A stretch of 41,536 nucleotides of DNA from an uncultured Methanomethylovorans sp. (GCA_937968035.1 CALBTS010000649.1:1-41536), one strand, 5' to 3'. Shown: positions 28,965 through 37,099, counted from the stretch's first letter. A program made the numbers and translations. The notes: a model not told the origin generated them from the sequence alone.

Positions 28965-31150
28965 TTTTGAAACTCCTGCTCAATTTCGCTTCCATTCTGG
29001 AATTTAAGACCTACATATACATTGATTTTTGTGTTTCCGTAGTATGGACGGCTCTTGGACACACTGAACATCTGATGCACACTCTGTCCAAAATGCACGT
29101 TATTCTTAGCTTTAAACCCGTTATTGTCGCACCACTTTTGATATTGTTGATGTAACCATGTGCATGGAATTTTGGTTGAATCTTCCTCTTTTTCGGGTTC
29201 CAAATTATCACGTAAAAACAGCCTTGCGGAATCACTTTCATCTCTGTATCTTTCGATAGCATTTTTGCATTTTTCCGGCTCAATGAATCCGCCTCTTGCC
29301 TCTAAAATCTGTGCTCCCTCGATCATCCAGTTCAGGATTCCGGCTAATTCCTGCGGTTCTTGTAATTCTTTAGCGAGATTAATATTTTGCTGTTCACCCT
29401 TGAATTTTGCCTCGAACGGTACCAAAATCATACGTCTCCAGATACCATCTGTAGCGTCTTTTATGCGGGGTAATTCGTTTGTTGCGAACATGAGTTTTGC
29501 AGTTGGATAATCAAAGAAAGCGTCTTTGTATTTCTGTTCCCATAGTATCTTATCACCTGCGACATATTCTTTAATGATAGACTCTGCGTTATTTTCCATT
29601 TCTCGGGCGTTCTCGTTGCTCATATTGACGAGTTTGCCGTAAGTGCCGTATAATGCGTATGCGTTGTCGAAACGAGCCAGAGGCACGTTTGAGACGTTAT
29701 TTTGGCCTAATGCCGCTGCGATAGTATCAAAGAAAACACCTTTGCCGTTAGCTCCATCGCCGACACATAGCAGGAACTTCTGGAATGCCAGGGTTGGTAG
29801 TAATAAATAACCACACCATAGTTGAAGTAACAGCATCAGATCGGCATCGCCTAAAGTAATATCTATTAAAAAGTTCATCCATTTATCAGGATAAGCACCT
29901 TTTATGTAGTTATAAGTCAGATAGTTGAACGTATAAAACTGGATCGTGATGTCGTGGGTCGTATGTGGATAGTTATCAATATTGATTAAAGTATTGTTCG
30001 CCGCTATGATCTTACGGGCATTCAGGGTATTATCTAAACTTTGCGGTGCTTTGAGTTTTGGTAGTAAATGCACACCTTTTAAAGACGATAACGCCGCTAA
30101 AATATCTGAGATAAAGCCCGATGATTGTTTAATCCGTGCCTTGCCTTTTCCTTTTGCGAACCAGCATTGACTGATATACTTCCGGATATATATTTTTATT
30201 TCGTTAATATCATCGACACGCTGATACTTGTTATTTACAAAAATACTCCATCCATCGAATCGGTTGTACCGGTGCTTTACTTTGCATGTGTCAATACTCC
30301 ACTGCTCAAAGGCCTCTGCTATAGTATCGGGCAGGTCATCTTTTAAAACAATCTTATCCGTTTCCGGCTCATATTTGCTGATAGACTTAGCTATCCGCCG
30401 TAAATCCTCATCCGGCTTTGGCGGCTGGCATCGCTTCTGATTAACTAACGATATAGCGTTGTAGATCGCTTCCTCGCTGAACCCTGACCGCCTCATACTT
30501 CCGGCCATAGAGACAAGGGTATTATCCCGTTTGCCTTCTGGGATAGGGGTGTCATCCTGTAGAGCAGTTTTATTTTTGCTGCTATCGCCGTTATTAACCC
30601 ATGACGGCATATCTATCGGTTTAGCCCTGCGCGGGTCGCATAGCCATTTATACTCTACACCGCAAGCGTGCATACTCGGCGGTGCTACTACATAACCATG
30701 ATGACCTCTAACATCAATACCATCAGCTATTTTACTGGCTGAGTTGCGTACATCGATATCCATCGGGTGCTTGAAATAATAATGATACCCGCCTCTGCCG
30801 GTAGCAACTAACGGGGTATGTTCGATTTTGCCATGCTTTTTTAGCAATTTATCGAGTGATTCTTTAATATCTACATCGAGTATAACTAACCCGGATTCCT
30901 TACCGGCAACGATTCCTATATTAAAAAGGTCGGGAGAGTCGAACCACTTCCCTACGGTTGACTCGTCCCGTGTAGCGTCCTTGCTTCCGTTTGGGCATAG
31001 CCTGTAATGCGGCTCCTTGCCTGGATGCTTACAGTCACGTCCGCATGTGCATAACCCATCCTGTGGGTAGCATAGCGGTATTACTTGCCATCCTTGGGCG
31101 ATGTACTCCGTTACGCAATCCCTTAATCTCTGTTTGTATGTGTTATCCAT
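28952..31150 (-). CDS. Primase-polymerase / SF3 helicase fusion
   Basis: 732 residues. N-terminal bifunctional primase-polymerase domain (about 1-190): WQVIPL, a Cys-rich loop with CTCGRDCKHPGK, the catalytic LVILDVDI (Asp92, Asp94) and GRGGYHYYF. C-terminal P4-type superfamily 3 helicase (about 430-600): Walker A GDGANGKG at 464-471, the Walker B-like KLVNMSNE near 506-513, ATNELP at 556-561 and the arginine finger region GIWRRM at 569-574. It initiates and unwinds phage DNA at an origin as a ring. This two-in-one protein means the phage supplies its own initiation machinery. Confidence 0.94.
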   Translation of the reverse strand: MDNTYKQRLRDCVTEYIAQGWQVIPLCYPQDGLCTCGRDCKHPGKEPHYRLCPNGSKDATRDESTVGKWFDSPDLFNIGIVAGKESGLVILDVDIKESLDKLLKKHGKIEHTPLVATGRGGYHYYFKHPMDIDVRNSASKIADGIDVRGHHGYVVAPPSMHACGVEYKWLCDPRRAKPIDMPSWVNNGDSSKNKTALQDDTPIPEGKRDNTLVSMAGSMRRSGFSEEAIYNAISLVNQKRCQPPKPDEDLRRIAKSISKYEPETDKIVLKDDLPDTIAEAFEQWSIDTCKVKHRYNRFDGWSIFVNNKYQRVDDINEIKIYIRKYISQCWFAKGKGKARIKQSSGFISDILAALSSLKGVHLLPKLKAPQSLDNTLNARKIIAANNTLINIDNYPHTTHDITIQFYTFNYLTYNYIKGAYPDKWMNFLIDITLGDADLMLLLQLWCGYLLLPTLAFQKFLLCVGDGANGKGVFFDTIAAALGQNNVSNVPLARFDNAYALYGTYGKLVNMSNENAREMENNAESIIKEYVAGDKILWEQKYKDAFFDYPTAKLMFATNELPRIKDATDGIWRRMILVPFEAKFKGEQQNINLAKELQEPQELAGILNWMIEGAQILEARGGFIEPEKCKNAIERYRDESDSARLFLRDNLEPEKEEDSTKIPCTWLHQQYQKWCDNNGFKAKNNVHFGQSVHQMFSVSKSRPYYGNTKINVYVGLKFQNGSEIEQEFQKWTP

Positions 31151-31152
31151 AA

Positions 31153-31620
31153 CTACTCTATTCCATGAATTTTTTTATGACACGACCGGCATAACGCTAT
31201 TAATTCATAGTCTTTTTCGTTGTATAAATTCTTATAAGTAAGATGATGAACATCTTCCGCAAAATTGATTTTGCATTCCTGACAGAATGGGTTTTTCTGT
31301 ATAATTTTGTCTCGTTTTTGTTTCCATTCCGGAGAAGCTAAATAATTTTCATAACCAGGTACAGTATGCCCTGCATTCTTAATTTGATTTTCCCATGCCT
31401 CTCTTTTTTTATACCGATTCCATGCGTTTTCGTCCCATAAGGGTAGAGTATTGAAGTTATCCGGCATTTTCACCGCATTTGAAGCTTTCCACCCGCATTT
31501 CGGACATTGTAATTTACATTGCCAATTACCATTTGCTATCGGGTAGCGGGTTTTTATACATGTTGTTTTGCAATTATAACATTCCATATTCATCCCTAAG
31601 TCTTTTAAAAAGTTATCCAT
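31153..31620 (-). CDS. HNH endonuclease with N-terminal zinc finger
   Basis: 155 residues. N-terminal four-Cys finger (CYNC, CPKC), then a C-terminal HNH: CQECKINF, EDVHHLTYKNLYNEKDYELI and LCRSCHKKIH (about 113-152), with the zinc pairs and the His-His-Asn core. The gene lies in the replication module, not next to terminase, so a homing, repair or junction-processing role is more likely than packaging. The start at 31620 is one of three nearby ATGs. Confidence 0.88.
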   Translation of the reverse strand: MDNFLKDLGMNMECYNCKTTCIKTRYPIANGNWQCKLQCPKCGWKASNAVKMPDNFNTLPLWDENAWNRYKKREAWENQIKNAGHTVPGYENYLASPEWKQKRDKIIQKNPFCQECKINFAEDVHHLTYKNLYNEKDYELIALCRSCHKKIHGIE

Positions 31621-31632
31621 AACGTTCCGATG

Positions 31633-31857
31633 TTATTCTTCAAATTCCTGTTCTAATCGATTCCGCATTACGCTTGCCTGTTTTGCCGTTATCGTAGGCC
31701 ATACCTGCAAGCAGTTAACTGTATGCCTCATACCATCCTGGTCGTTCCAGAACCAGGTATGAGAGCCTAATCGTGCATATCGCTTTTGCCTTATAATATG
31801 GTTCATGCGTGCTAACCGTTTAAATTCGGTCTGTTGACGTGTTTGTTTATTAATCAT
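31633..31857 (-). CDS. 74-residue basic protein, unknown
   Basis: 74 residues from the ATG at 31857, which overlaps the VRR-NUC gene by eight bases; longer readings would overlap it by over 100. Basic and helical (MINKQTRQQTEFKRLARMNH) with a Trp-rich middle (SHTWFWNDQDGM). It sits between two nuclease genes and may be their DNA-binding partner. Not recognised. Confidence 0.6.
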   Translation of the reverse strand: MINKQTRQQTEFKRLARMNHIIRQKRYARLGSHTWFWNDQDGMRHTVNCLQVWPTITAKQASVMRNRLEQEFEE

Positions 31858-32335
31858 AACATCCTTCAAATAATGGGTCTGTTGGCAAGTACGGCATAAG
31901 ATAGTCATAGGCTTCTTTTGCCGAACATACTGAAAAATACTTACCGCCAAGCCGTTCAATTTTTTCTTTGAATCTGATCTGATCTACCGATAGCACTCCG
32001 CCTTTGCCGGATTTACATTCTAAATAACAGTAAATCCCATTCGGCAGAAACGTTTCGATATCTCCTTCGCCTGCACATCCGACCGATACATGTTGTCCCC
32101 ATGCCGTGAAGAACAGACCAACACTTCGTCGGATGTAAAAAACATTTAATCTTTTAAGTAAACTGATAACATTACTTAATACTTCCGCTTCCTTGCTTGT
32201 GCTCTTTTCTACAGGTTTAACCCTGTGCGTTACAGGTTTAGGGGTATTTGGATTCCTCGGATTCCTCGTTAGAAAATCGCCAAGCTGCTTATGCTTTTCT
32301 TTTTTTGTTTGTTTCTTGTTGTTGTAAACTATCAT
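31850..32335 (-). CDS. VRR-NUC domain nuclease
   Basis: 161 residues from the ATG at 32335 (AAGGA site six bases before). The VRR-NUC core is complete: GEGDIETFLPNG, YLECKSGKGGVLSVDQIRF and ERLGGKYFSV. It is a PD-(D/E)XK-type fold with the acidic Asp and the ECK pair. Phage proteins of this class act on branched or flapped DNA, like FAN1 or resolvases. It lies between the ssDNA-binding and HNH genes, as expected in a recombination and replication block. Confidence 0.9.
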   Translation of the reverse strand: MIVYNNKKQTKKEKHKQLGDFLTRNPRNPNTPKPVTHRVKPVEKSTSKEAEVLSNVISLLKRLNVFYIRRSVGLFFTAWGQHVSVGCAGEGDIETFLPNGIYCYLECKSGKGGVLSVDQIRFKEKIERLGGKYFSVCSAKEAYDYLMPYLPTDPLFEGCYD

Positions 32336-32373
32336 CAATCATCCTTGACTAATAAACAATCCATTATCAAGAT

Positions 32374-32406
32374 AGGGCGGCCCTGTGGGAGAGCAGAAAC
32401 CGCCCT
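32374..32406 (-). other. Intergenic hairpin between recombination genes
   Basis: AGGGCGG at 32374-32380 pairs with CCGCCCT at 32400-32406 around a 19-base loop, in the 91-base gap between the DUF669-like and VRR-NUC genes. There is no U tract, so it is more likely an mRNA processing or stability element than a terminator. Confidence 0.45.
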
Positions 32407-32426
32407 AACAGGAGGAAAGGGTTATA

Positions 32427-32894
32427 TTAAAAGGGCAGATCGTCTCCCTCTAAGGGTGTTGCCGGCGGTACTGTCTGTTTCTGTGCCGTTTTAGATACTG
32501 GCTTAAACGGCTGTTCAGTATATCCCTCGGCCTTGATATAGTTCCTGACTTCCAGATAACGATTGCCGTTATCTTTCGGCAGGCCAAGCACAAACTTAGC
32601 TCTGCCGTTCAAACCGATAATACTGTCAGCAACTAACTCATCATCACCAAAGTTCAGTCCGACCGCACCGCAAAAACTCTCGATTTTAAATAATGCTTTT
32701 GGTGTTGATACCAGATAATCATAAACTTTTACCGGATTCTCTCTGCCAGGTACGTTAACCTGCAATTCCAGGCTGATCATATCATTACCGGACTGGCTTG
32801 TGCTTTCTGTTGCGCCAATAACTGTAAAGTCATAATCTCCAGGCTTAACAGGTGTAACATCCATTGGTTCGTATTCATTACTGTTGTACTGCAT
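32427..32894 (-). CDS. DUF669-like single-stranded DNA-binding protein
   Basis: 155 residues. The pattern PGDYDFTVIGATES, ISLELQVN, VYDYLVSTPKALFKI and KDNGNRYLEVRNYI is that of the DUF669 family, small OB-fold-like ssDNA-binding proteins of phages. The acidic end GDDLPF matches the SSB C-terminal tip that recruits partner proteins. It follows the Sak4-like recombinase gene, the usual pairing. Confidence 0.85.
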   Translation of the reverse strand: MQYNSNEYEPMDVTPVKPGDYDFTVIGATESTSQSGNDMISLELQVNVPGRENPVKVYDYLVSTPKALFKIESFCGAVGLNFGDDELVADSIIGLNGRAKFVLGLPKDNGNRYLEVRNYIKAEGYTEQPFKPVSKTAQKQTVPPATPLEGDDLPF

Positions 32895-32927
32895 TTTTTT
32901 TTCCTCATATAATTAAAGATTAATGTT

Positions 32928-33722
32928 TTATGCCGCTTCGTTTTCCGCTTGTGGGGCGGTTTTTTTATTGCCGTTTACATGCTGGTCATAAGTCTTATAG
33001 TCAAGGTCAAACTCTGCGGGCAGATTCCAGCCAGCTCTAACCTTTGCGTCATAGGCCGCCGATGGCGAACTGTAACAGACTCGTTTACCGCCATTTGCCA
33101 TAATACCCTTGCCTTTAGTGGCCTTGACGGATTCTTTCTTAACTACGACCTTGTAATTCATAAATAAGACAATATCAGCCCATTCGCGGGTAACACCTAA
33201 TATGCTTGTCGATGGTGTATCAATAAGATTGGCTTTGTACTGGTCGAAATCATCACCTGATGGATTTTTAAAGGTCTTGACTGTTGCATGAGCTAGCAGT
33301 ATCACCTGCATACCCTTAGAGCCTCGAAGATAATCAAATGCAGATAATAGCTTAGTCCATTCAGCGATAAGGACTTTATAACCTTTGCCGTAAGCGTCAA
33401 ACTTTTGCAGGTCGTTCTCAAAATCGTTTTTAACGATATGATCCTGTGCAAGTCTCTGCGCCCAGTCTGCGGTATCAAGAACAAGCGTTTTATAATCGTG
33501 CTGTTCTTTTGCCAGTGATCTGATATTAGCAAACAATTCATCCCATGATTTCGATATGGGAAACTGTGGAACCTGAACACGGGTACAGCCATCTTCAGTA
33601 GGTACGAAGATAACCTTATCTGCTTCGGCTCCGAATGATGTTTTTCCGATTCCGTCAATACCATAGGCAAAAAGCCTTGCCGGTAGTACTGATCCGCCTG
33701 TTGTTACATTTTTTAAGCTCAT
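32928..33722 (-). CDS. Sak4-like single-strand annealing ATPase (AAA_24)
   Basis: 264 residues. Walker A GIDGIGKTS at 21-29, Walker B-like YKTLVLDTADW near 78-88, and LLAHATVKTF near 138-147 (sensor region). This is the RecA-core family AAA_24/Sak4, a phage annealase helped by its SSB. With the downstream ssDNA-binding protein and the upstream Cas4-like nuclease it makes a full recombination set. Confidence 0.88.
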   Translation of the reverse strand: MSLKNVTTGGSVLPARLFAYGIDGIGKTSFGAEADKVIFVPTEDGCTRVQVPQFPISKSWDELFANIRSLAKEQHDYKTLVLDTADWAQRLAQDHIVKNDFENDLQKFDAYGKGYKVLIAEWTKLLSAFDYLRGSKGMQVILLAHATVKTFKNPSGDDFDQYKANLIDTPSTSILGVTREWADIVLFMNYKVVVKKESVKATKGKGIMANGGKRVCYSSPSAAYDAKVRAGWNLPAEFDLDYKTYDQHVNGNKKTAPQAENEAA

Positions 33723-33744
33723 TTTTTCTTTCTCCTGTTTTTAA

Positions 33745-34833
33745 TTATTGATTTAATTCTTCGTGAACTGTCTCTACCTGTCGGAACCCATCCGGCAGGG
33801 TATCTGTTGATAATTGACCGCTGCATAGCCCGTAATACGGGCATAAACTCGACCATGCCCGACATGCTCCGGTGTTTCTGTACCAGAGATTATTTTTTCT
33901 GGCCGTGTTAATATCTTGCGCGATATCCCATAACTCATAAGCAAATTCTTTAAGGTCTGATTCAAGACGAGGCACTTCAAAACGCTGGTAGTAAAAATCC
34001 GGCCTGTCTAAGATATCCGCTGAAAGTTTATTGTCCCATTCTTCTGCTGTCATCGGCCTTGTCTGCAAGGTATAGCCCTTGGCGGTATCGCCCGTCTGTC
34101 TTGGCTCGCCGTTAGCTTTTAAAACTCTCTGGCCTTGTTCATCCAGGACAACTTTTATTCCCTGCTCATCAGTTAAAGCCACATCGCACGGCCTTATTGT
34201 GGGTTTGCGTATGCAGTCGTAGATGGTAGTTTCGATGTCATGTCCCTCGGCTTTAGCAGCCAGGACATACATGGATATCTGCTGGTTGATTGACAGTACG
34301 TTACGGTAATCACTTCCGGGTGTGATATCATCGGATACGGTCTTAGTCTCGATTAACGCCGTGCGGCCATCGGGCAGGATTCCAAGCCTGTCCCGTTTGC
34401 CGGCCTGCTGAAATATACGGGCAGGGTATCCGGTCTCGGGATTAATGATCGGTAATTGGAAACTGGTCTCGGATTCGATAATCTTAATCTGACTATCTGC
34501 CCAGGCCGCTACGTAACCGGATAGCAGTGTTTTTAGGGTCTGGCATTCCATCTGGAGGTCGTAGATTTTCTCGGGGTCGAATAAGTTAGATGCTACGGTA
34601 TCGTAGGCGATATCGATCTTATTAATAACAACGTCATAATCCTCACCTTTGCATAGCTCATCCAGAGCCGCATGAAACTGGCTGCCGAACCGCAGAGGGG
34701 CTTTCTCGACCGCCGGTCTCCAGCCTAATTCGTAAGAATAATAATATTTGCGTCGGCATTGTTTGAAGCAGGCCATACTGCTGTTGGTAACGCAGTCCTT
34801 GCCAGCTATTTGTTGTGTTGTTTCTATTCCCAT
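33745..34833 (-). CDS. PD-(D/E)XK exonuclease, Cas4/RecB-like
   Basis: 362 residues. Nuclease motifs: FGSQFHAALD (His54), KRDRLG (Asp148), ALIETKT (Glu162, Lys164) and INQQISMY (Gln184, Tyr189). Cys22 in ACFKQC near the start and Cys residues in CRAWSSLCPYYGLC near the end fit a 4Fe-4S cluster tying the two ends, as in Cas4 and AddB. It should resect DNA ends to feed the Sak4-like annealase just downstream. No CRISPR genes are present, so this is not an immunity Cas4. Confidence 0.9.
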   Translation of the reverse strand: MGIETTQQIAGKDCVTNSSMACFKQCRRKYYYSYELGWRPAVEKAPLRFGSQFHAALDELCKGEDYDVVINKIDIAYDTVASNLFDPEKIYDLQMECQTLKTLLSGYVAAWADSQIKIIESETSFQLPIINPETGYPARIFQQAGKRDRLGILPDGRTALIETKTVSDDITPGSDYRNVLSINQQISMYVLAAKAEGHDIETTIYDCIRKPTIRPCDVALTDEQGIKVVLDEQGQRVLKANGEPRQTGDTAKGYTLQTRPMTAEEWDNKLSADILDRPDFYYQRFEVPRLESDLKEFAYELWDIAQDINTARKNNLWYRNTGACRAWSSLCPYYGLCSGQLSTDTLPDGFRQVETVHEELNQ

Positions 34834-35120
34834 TTTTTTCTCCTGTAAAAAAGTTATATGATAACAGGATTACGGCCCCAGTTCAGGTTAGGTCGCCCAC
34901 AGGCGGCCAGCCGTAACCCTGCGTATTTCTGCCGGTATCCGTGAGATTTTTTTTAATCAATTGATTTTGGAATTAGCTTATGAGAACGCCTCATAAACCA
35001 CTTGTTTACCAGATACCGGCTATTGAGATATGAAAGAGCAATTACTTATTTTTAAATTTTTTAATTTTTTTAACTGCCGGTATTACCCGACCGGCTGCGG
35101 GTTTTAAGGAGGAGGAGGGT
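34834..35120. other. Candidate replication origin: AT-rich tract with repeats and hairpins
   Basis: This 287-base gap holds no gene. It contains GCCGGTATC at 34931-34939 and its exact inverse at 35012-35020, another GCCGGTAT at 35076-35083 with an inverted CCGGC at 35091-35095, a hairpin TTATGAG/CTCATAA with a five-base loop (34978-34996), and a 10-bp stem at 34867-34876 with 34910-34919. A run of 35 bases at 35041-35075 is nearly all A/T. Repeats next to an AT-rich tract, in front of the recombination genes, are what an initiator binding site looks like. A role as a structured leader RNA is the alternative. Confidence 0.5.
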
Positions 35121-35225
35121 CTAAAAGTCGTTAAATTCACCCTCACGCATATCCGCGGGGGCGGTATCATTATTGTTGTAAAAAATTATTCCGATAATTA
35201 ACTGGATAAAATAAATCAGTCTCAT
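35121..35225 (-). CDS. 34-residue membrane peptide
   Basis: Encodes a hydrophobic segment (MRLIYFIQLIIGIIFYNNN) with an acidic tail (REGEFNDF). The ATG overlaps the stop of the upstream gene (ATGA). One short transmembrane span is predicted. Too short to name; it is the fourth micro-membrane protein of this phage. Confidence 0.55.
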   Translation of the reverse strand: MRLIYFIQLIIGIIFYNNNDTAPADMREGEFNDF

Positions 35226-35563
35226 GCTACACCTCGTTTCAGCTTAAGGGTTTCCAGTTCTTGACGTAATGTAAGCAGGTCGTGATAAAGATCGATTTTT
35301 TGACATCTGATCGCTAACACCTCTTCGCATAGGTCAGTACATGCATTAGCTATAAATTGCCGCGTAGTGTCAGGCTCAGATTGTTGCCGCTCATTGTATA
35401 AGAGCCACGCTAAAGCCTTCCCGTTACTAATAGCTTCTTTGCTAACATCATTAGCCGTGTCAAGCCAGTTCTTAACGATGCAATCGGGGCAGCATTTTTT
35501 GTCGGTTACATCGCAGGTGGTCAGCTCTTTGTAATTACCTTCACATATTTGGCATTTACCCAT
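35222..35563 (-). CDS. 113-residue Cys-rich protein, unknown
   Basis: 113 residues. A small zinc domain at the start (CQIC, CDVTDKKCCPDC; Cys 4, 7, 17, 23, 24, 27) is followed by a helical region with a coiled coil near 90-110 (LYHDLLTLRQELETLKLK). Second gene of the early operon. Possibly a regulator or protein adaptor; no family recognised. Confidence 0.65.
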   Translation of the reverse strand: MGKCQICEGNYKELTTCDVTDKKCCPDCIVKNWLDTANDVSKEAISNGKALAWLLYNERQQSEPDTTRQFIANACTDLCEEVLAIRCQKIDLYHDLLTLRQELETLKLKRGVA

Positions 35564-35579
35564 TTTTTATTCTCCCAGA

Positions 35580-35819
35580 TTAAATTTTCTCTTGACATTC
35601 ATTGTTTGTATTTGTAGAATTGTTAGAATCATCGGAGGAACATTTATTCCCACGGAGCGACTGAAGCTCTTTAATTTTATTATTTCCTGCCTCAAGGATG
35701 AGCCTACGTAACGAATCATGGGGCTTGCGGTCTTCTAACTCTGAAAGCTTATTAATAACCTCAAGAGCCTCACGGTCTGTTTCATTTTGATAATTAAGAT
35801 TTATATAATTTACTGCCAT
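35580..35819 (-). CDS. Ribbon-helix-helix-like regulator (first early gene)
   Basis: 79 residues. An N-terminal strand (VNYINLNYQ) and two helices (DREALEVINKLSEL and DSLRRLILEAGN) match the layout of RHH DNA-binding proteins, followed by a Ser/Asn-rich tail. It is the first gene after a strong promoter and could bind the operator repeats just upstream. A Cro-like or antirepressor role is possible. The assignment is by pattern only. Confidence 0.5.
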   Translation of the reverse strand: MAVNYINLNYQNETDREALEVINKLSELEDRKPHDSLRRLILEAGNNKIKELQSLRGNKCSSDDSNNSTNTNNECQEKI

Positions 35820-35856
35820 ATTAAGCCTCTAAAAAACTCTAATTAACTCTACGCTT

Positions 35857-35885
35857 AATATATCGGCAGTGTTTTCTCGTGTCAA
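35857..35885 (-). promoter_or_regulatory. Strong sigma70 promoter for the early operon
   Basis: On the minus strand, TTGACA (35880-35885) is followed by a 17-base spacer and TATATT (35857-35862). This is a near-consensus promoter reading toward 35819 and the whole early operon. Operator-like repeats at 35831-35850 lie just downstream of the start and at 35894-35918 just upstream, so repression is likely. Confidence 0.8.
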
Positions 35886-35919
35886 CACAAAAAACTCTAA
35901 AAAACTCTAATTAATTCTG

Positions 35920-35948
35920 TTGACAATAGTTAAATTACTGGTAAATAG
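35920..35948 (+). promoter_or_regulatory. Weak promoter candidate for the plus-strand regulator
   Basis: TTGACA at 35920-35925 with a poor -10 (AAATAG or TAAATA about 16-17 bases on) reads toward the ATG at 35955. Transcription would begin almost at the ATG, so the mRNA may be leaderless or nearly so. Only GAGG, three bases before the ATG, offers a ribosome site. Weak and repressor-overlapped, as expected for an autoregulated gene. Confidence 0.4.
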
Positions 35949-35954
35949 AGGCTT

Positions 35955-36296
35955 ATGGAAGCAAAAAAAATTAAAAAACACCCAAAAAAAAGTTATTATC
36001 TGCCAGTAAAGCTTACAGATTATCTTGCAAAAGCTGCTAAGCCAGGTAGAGACTATAGCCCAAAAGTAGCGGCAGGAATACTATTATGGCTTAGCTTAGA
36101 TCAGACTATGCAAAAAATAGCTGAAGTTTTAGCTGAAGAGAATAATATTGAATCTGCAATACAAGTTTTATCTGAAGAATTAGCAAAACATATTATTCAG
36201 CGTGCGATTGCTGACAAGATTGCTGATTTATCACCTGAACAGCTTGCTCAAATTCTTGCGGGAATAAAACCATTAACAGAAGTGCTTGCTCATTAA
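35955..36296 (+). CDS. Putative repressor/maintenance regulator
   Basis: 113 residues. A basic N-terminus (MEAKKIKKHPKKSYYLPVKL) leads into a segment that could be ribbon-helix-helix (YYLPVKLTDYLAKAA, then SPKVAAGILLWLSL). The C-terminal half is helical and Ala/Glu/Ile-rich (AEVLAEENNIESAIQVLSEE) for oligomerisation. It is divergent from the early operon across the operator array, the classic position of a lysogeny repressor. No standard CI-like HTH is visible in the genome, so this or the 35580-35819 gene probably has that role. Confidence 0.55.
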   Translation: MEAKKIKKHPKKSYYLPVKLTDYLAKAAKPGRDYSPKVAAGILLWLSLDQTMQKIAEVLAEENNIESAIQVLSEELAKHIIQRAIADKIADLSPEQLAQILAGIKPLTEVLAH

Positions 36297-36500
36297 TATC
36301 TTGTTTTAACTCCATTGTTTACCCTTAATAACGCTGGTGTATATCAACTGTTGCCGGTTTCCGCTCCTCGCTTCGTTTGTGTCGGCATGGCTGATAGCTA
36401 AATAATATTTAGATGGCAATGCGTTGTCAACCATAGTATTATAAGAAAAATCAAAAAAAAAAAAAACAGATGTAAAATGTTATGAATAAAGGAGATAAGC

Positions 36501-37040
36501 ATGAAAAGTTTAATTACTATCTTTAGTTTTTTGATTCTAACAGGATGTGTTAGCACTCCATCACCAGAGTCTCAATTGTCTCAAATATTATCAGATCGAT
36601 TTGCTAAACAAAACAATCTGATTAATTCTCTGAATAATGAACAAAAAAGAGCATATTACATCTATCTGGATGCTAAAAAAAGCGGTAGTAAGGTTGCAGA
36701 ATTTGATGCCTTTGCCAACGCACAAAAACTTATCCCTAACTGGCCTGAAATTATTGATAATATAGAGAATATACAGCTTTGTATTGATGTTCAAAATATG
36801 TGGAAAGCTGAAGATTTAGCGAACAGAGAATTAGCGACTCAACAAGCGAATCAACAAGTAATGCAGAATATCGAACGAAGTTTAGATTCTATTGCTGAAA
36901 GTCAGGATAGAGCAAGGCAGTCTGAAATTATTATGCTACCAAACCAGAATAACGCAAATTACTGGCAGGAACAACGAGCAAAACAGGAATATCTGCAAAA
37001 TTCCTATAAATACACTCCACCATTTCAGCTTAAAAAATAA
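36501..37040 (+). CDS. Lipoprotein encoded beside the repressor (possible lysogenic cargo)
   Basis: 179 residues. A signal peptide and lipobox (LILTGC, Cys16) are followed by a helical mature part with a Gln-rich coiled region and a polar end. AAAGGAG stands eight bases before the ATG. It has its own orientation with the regulator, outside the lytic operons, and a terminator follows at once: the layout of a moron expressed from the prophage. It may change the envelope or block superinfection. The upstream 204 bases (36297-36500) hold a 14-base A run and a possible -10 (TATTAT at 36437-36442), nothing else clear. Confidence 0.65.
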   Translation: MKSLITIFSFLILTGCVSTPSPESQLSQILSDRFAKQNNLINSLNNEQKRAYYIYLDAKKSGSKVAEFDAFANAQKLIPNWPEIIDNIENIQLCIDVQNMWKAEDLANRELATQQANQQVMQNIERSLDSIAESQDRARQSEIIMLPNQNNANYWQEQRAKQEYLQNSYKYTPPFQLKK

Positions 37041-37041
37041 A

Positions 37042-37073
37042 AGCCGCCCCTGGAGGAACAGGACGGCTCTTTT
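37042..37073. terminator. Bidirectional terminator between lipoprotein and polyvalent gene
   Basis: AGCCGCCC at 37042-37049 pairs with GGACGGCT at 37061-37068. On the minus strand the odd position becomes a G-U pair, giving eight pairs followed by TTTTATTTTTT, a classic intrinsic terminator for the late operon. On the plus strand CTCTTTT follows for the lipoprotein gene. It separates convergent transcripts. Confidence 0.8.
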
Positions 37074-37099
37074 GAAAGGGGCAAAAAATGAAAAAGCAG

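Larger units (their letters stand above)
35822..35955. promoter_or_regulatory. Divergent operator region with repeated ACTCTAA motif
   Basis: A 10-base inverted repeat brackets the region: TAAGCCTCTA at 35822-35831 and TAGAGGCTTA at 35946-35955. Between them, the 20-base block at 35831-35850 recurs at 35899-35918 with one change. The core ACTCTAA or a close variant occurs five or six times. This looks like the binding array of a dimeric repressor, placed to control both the early leftward operon and the rightward regulator gene. Confidence 0.72.

Noticed and set aside
33745..34833. CRISPR-associated Cas4
   Set aside because: The Cas4-like fold and Cys pattern are real, but the neighbours are Sak4-like and ssDNA-binding genes, and no cas1, cas2 or array is present.
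35822..35955. CRISPR-like direct repeats
   Set aside because: Only two copies of the 20-base block, short AT-rich motifs and no regular spacers; better explained as operator sites. No CRISPR array was seen anywhere in the window, and the Cas4-like nuclease belongs to the recombination module.
36297..36500. Terminator or sRNA between regulator and lipoprotein
   Set aside because: Only a five-base stem (TGCCG/CGGCA) was found around 36350-36395, with no U tract; not enough to call.
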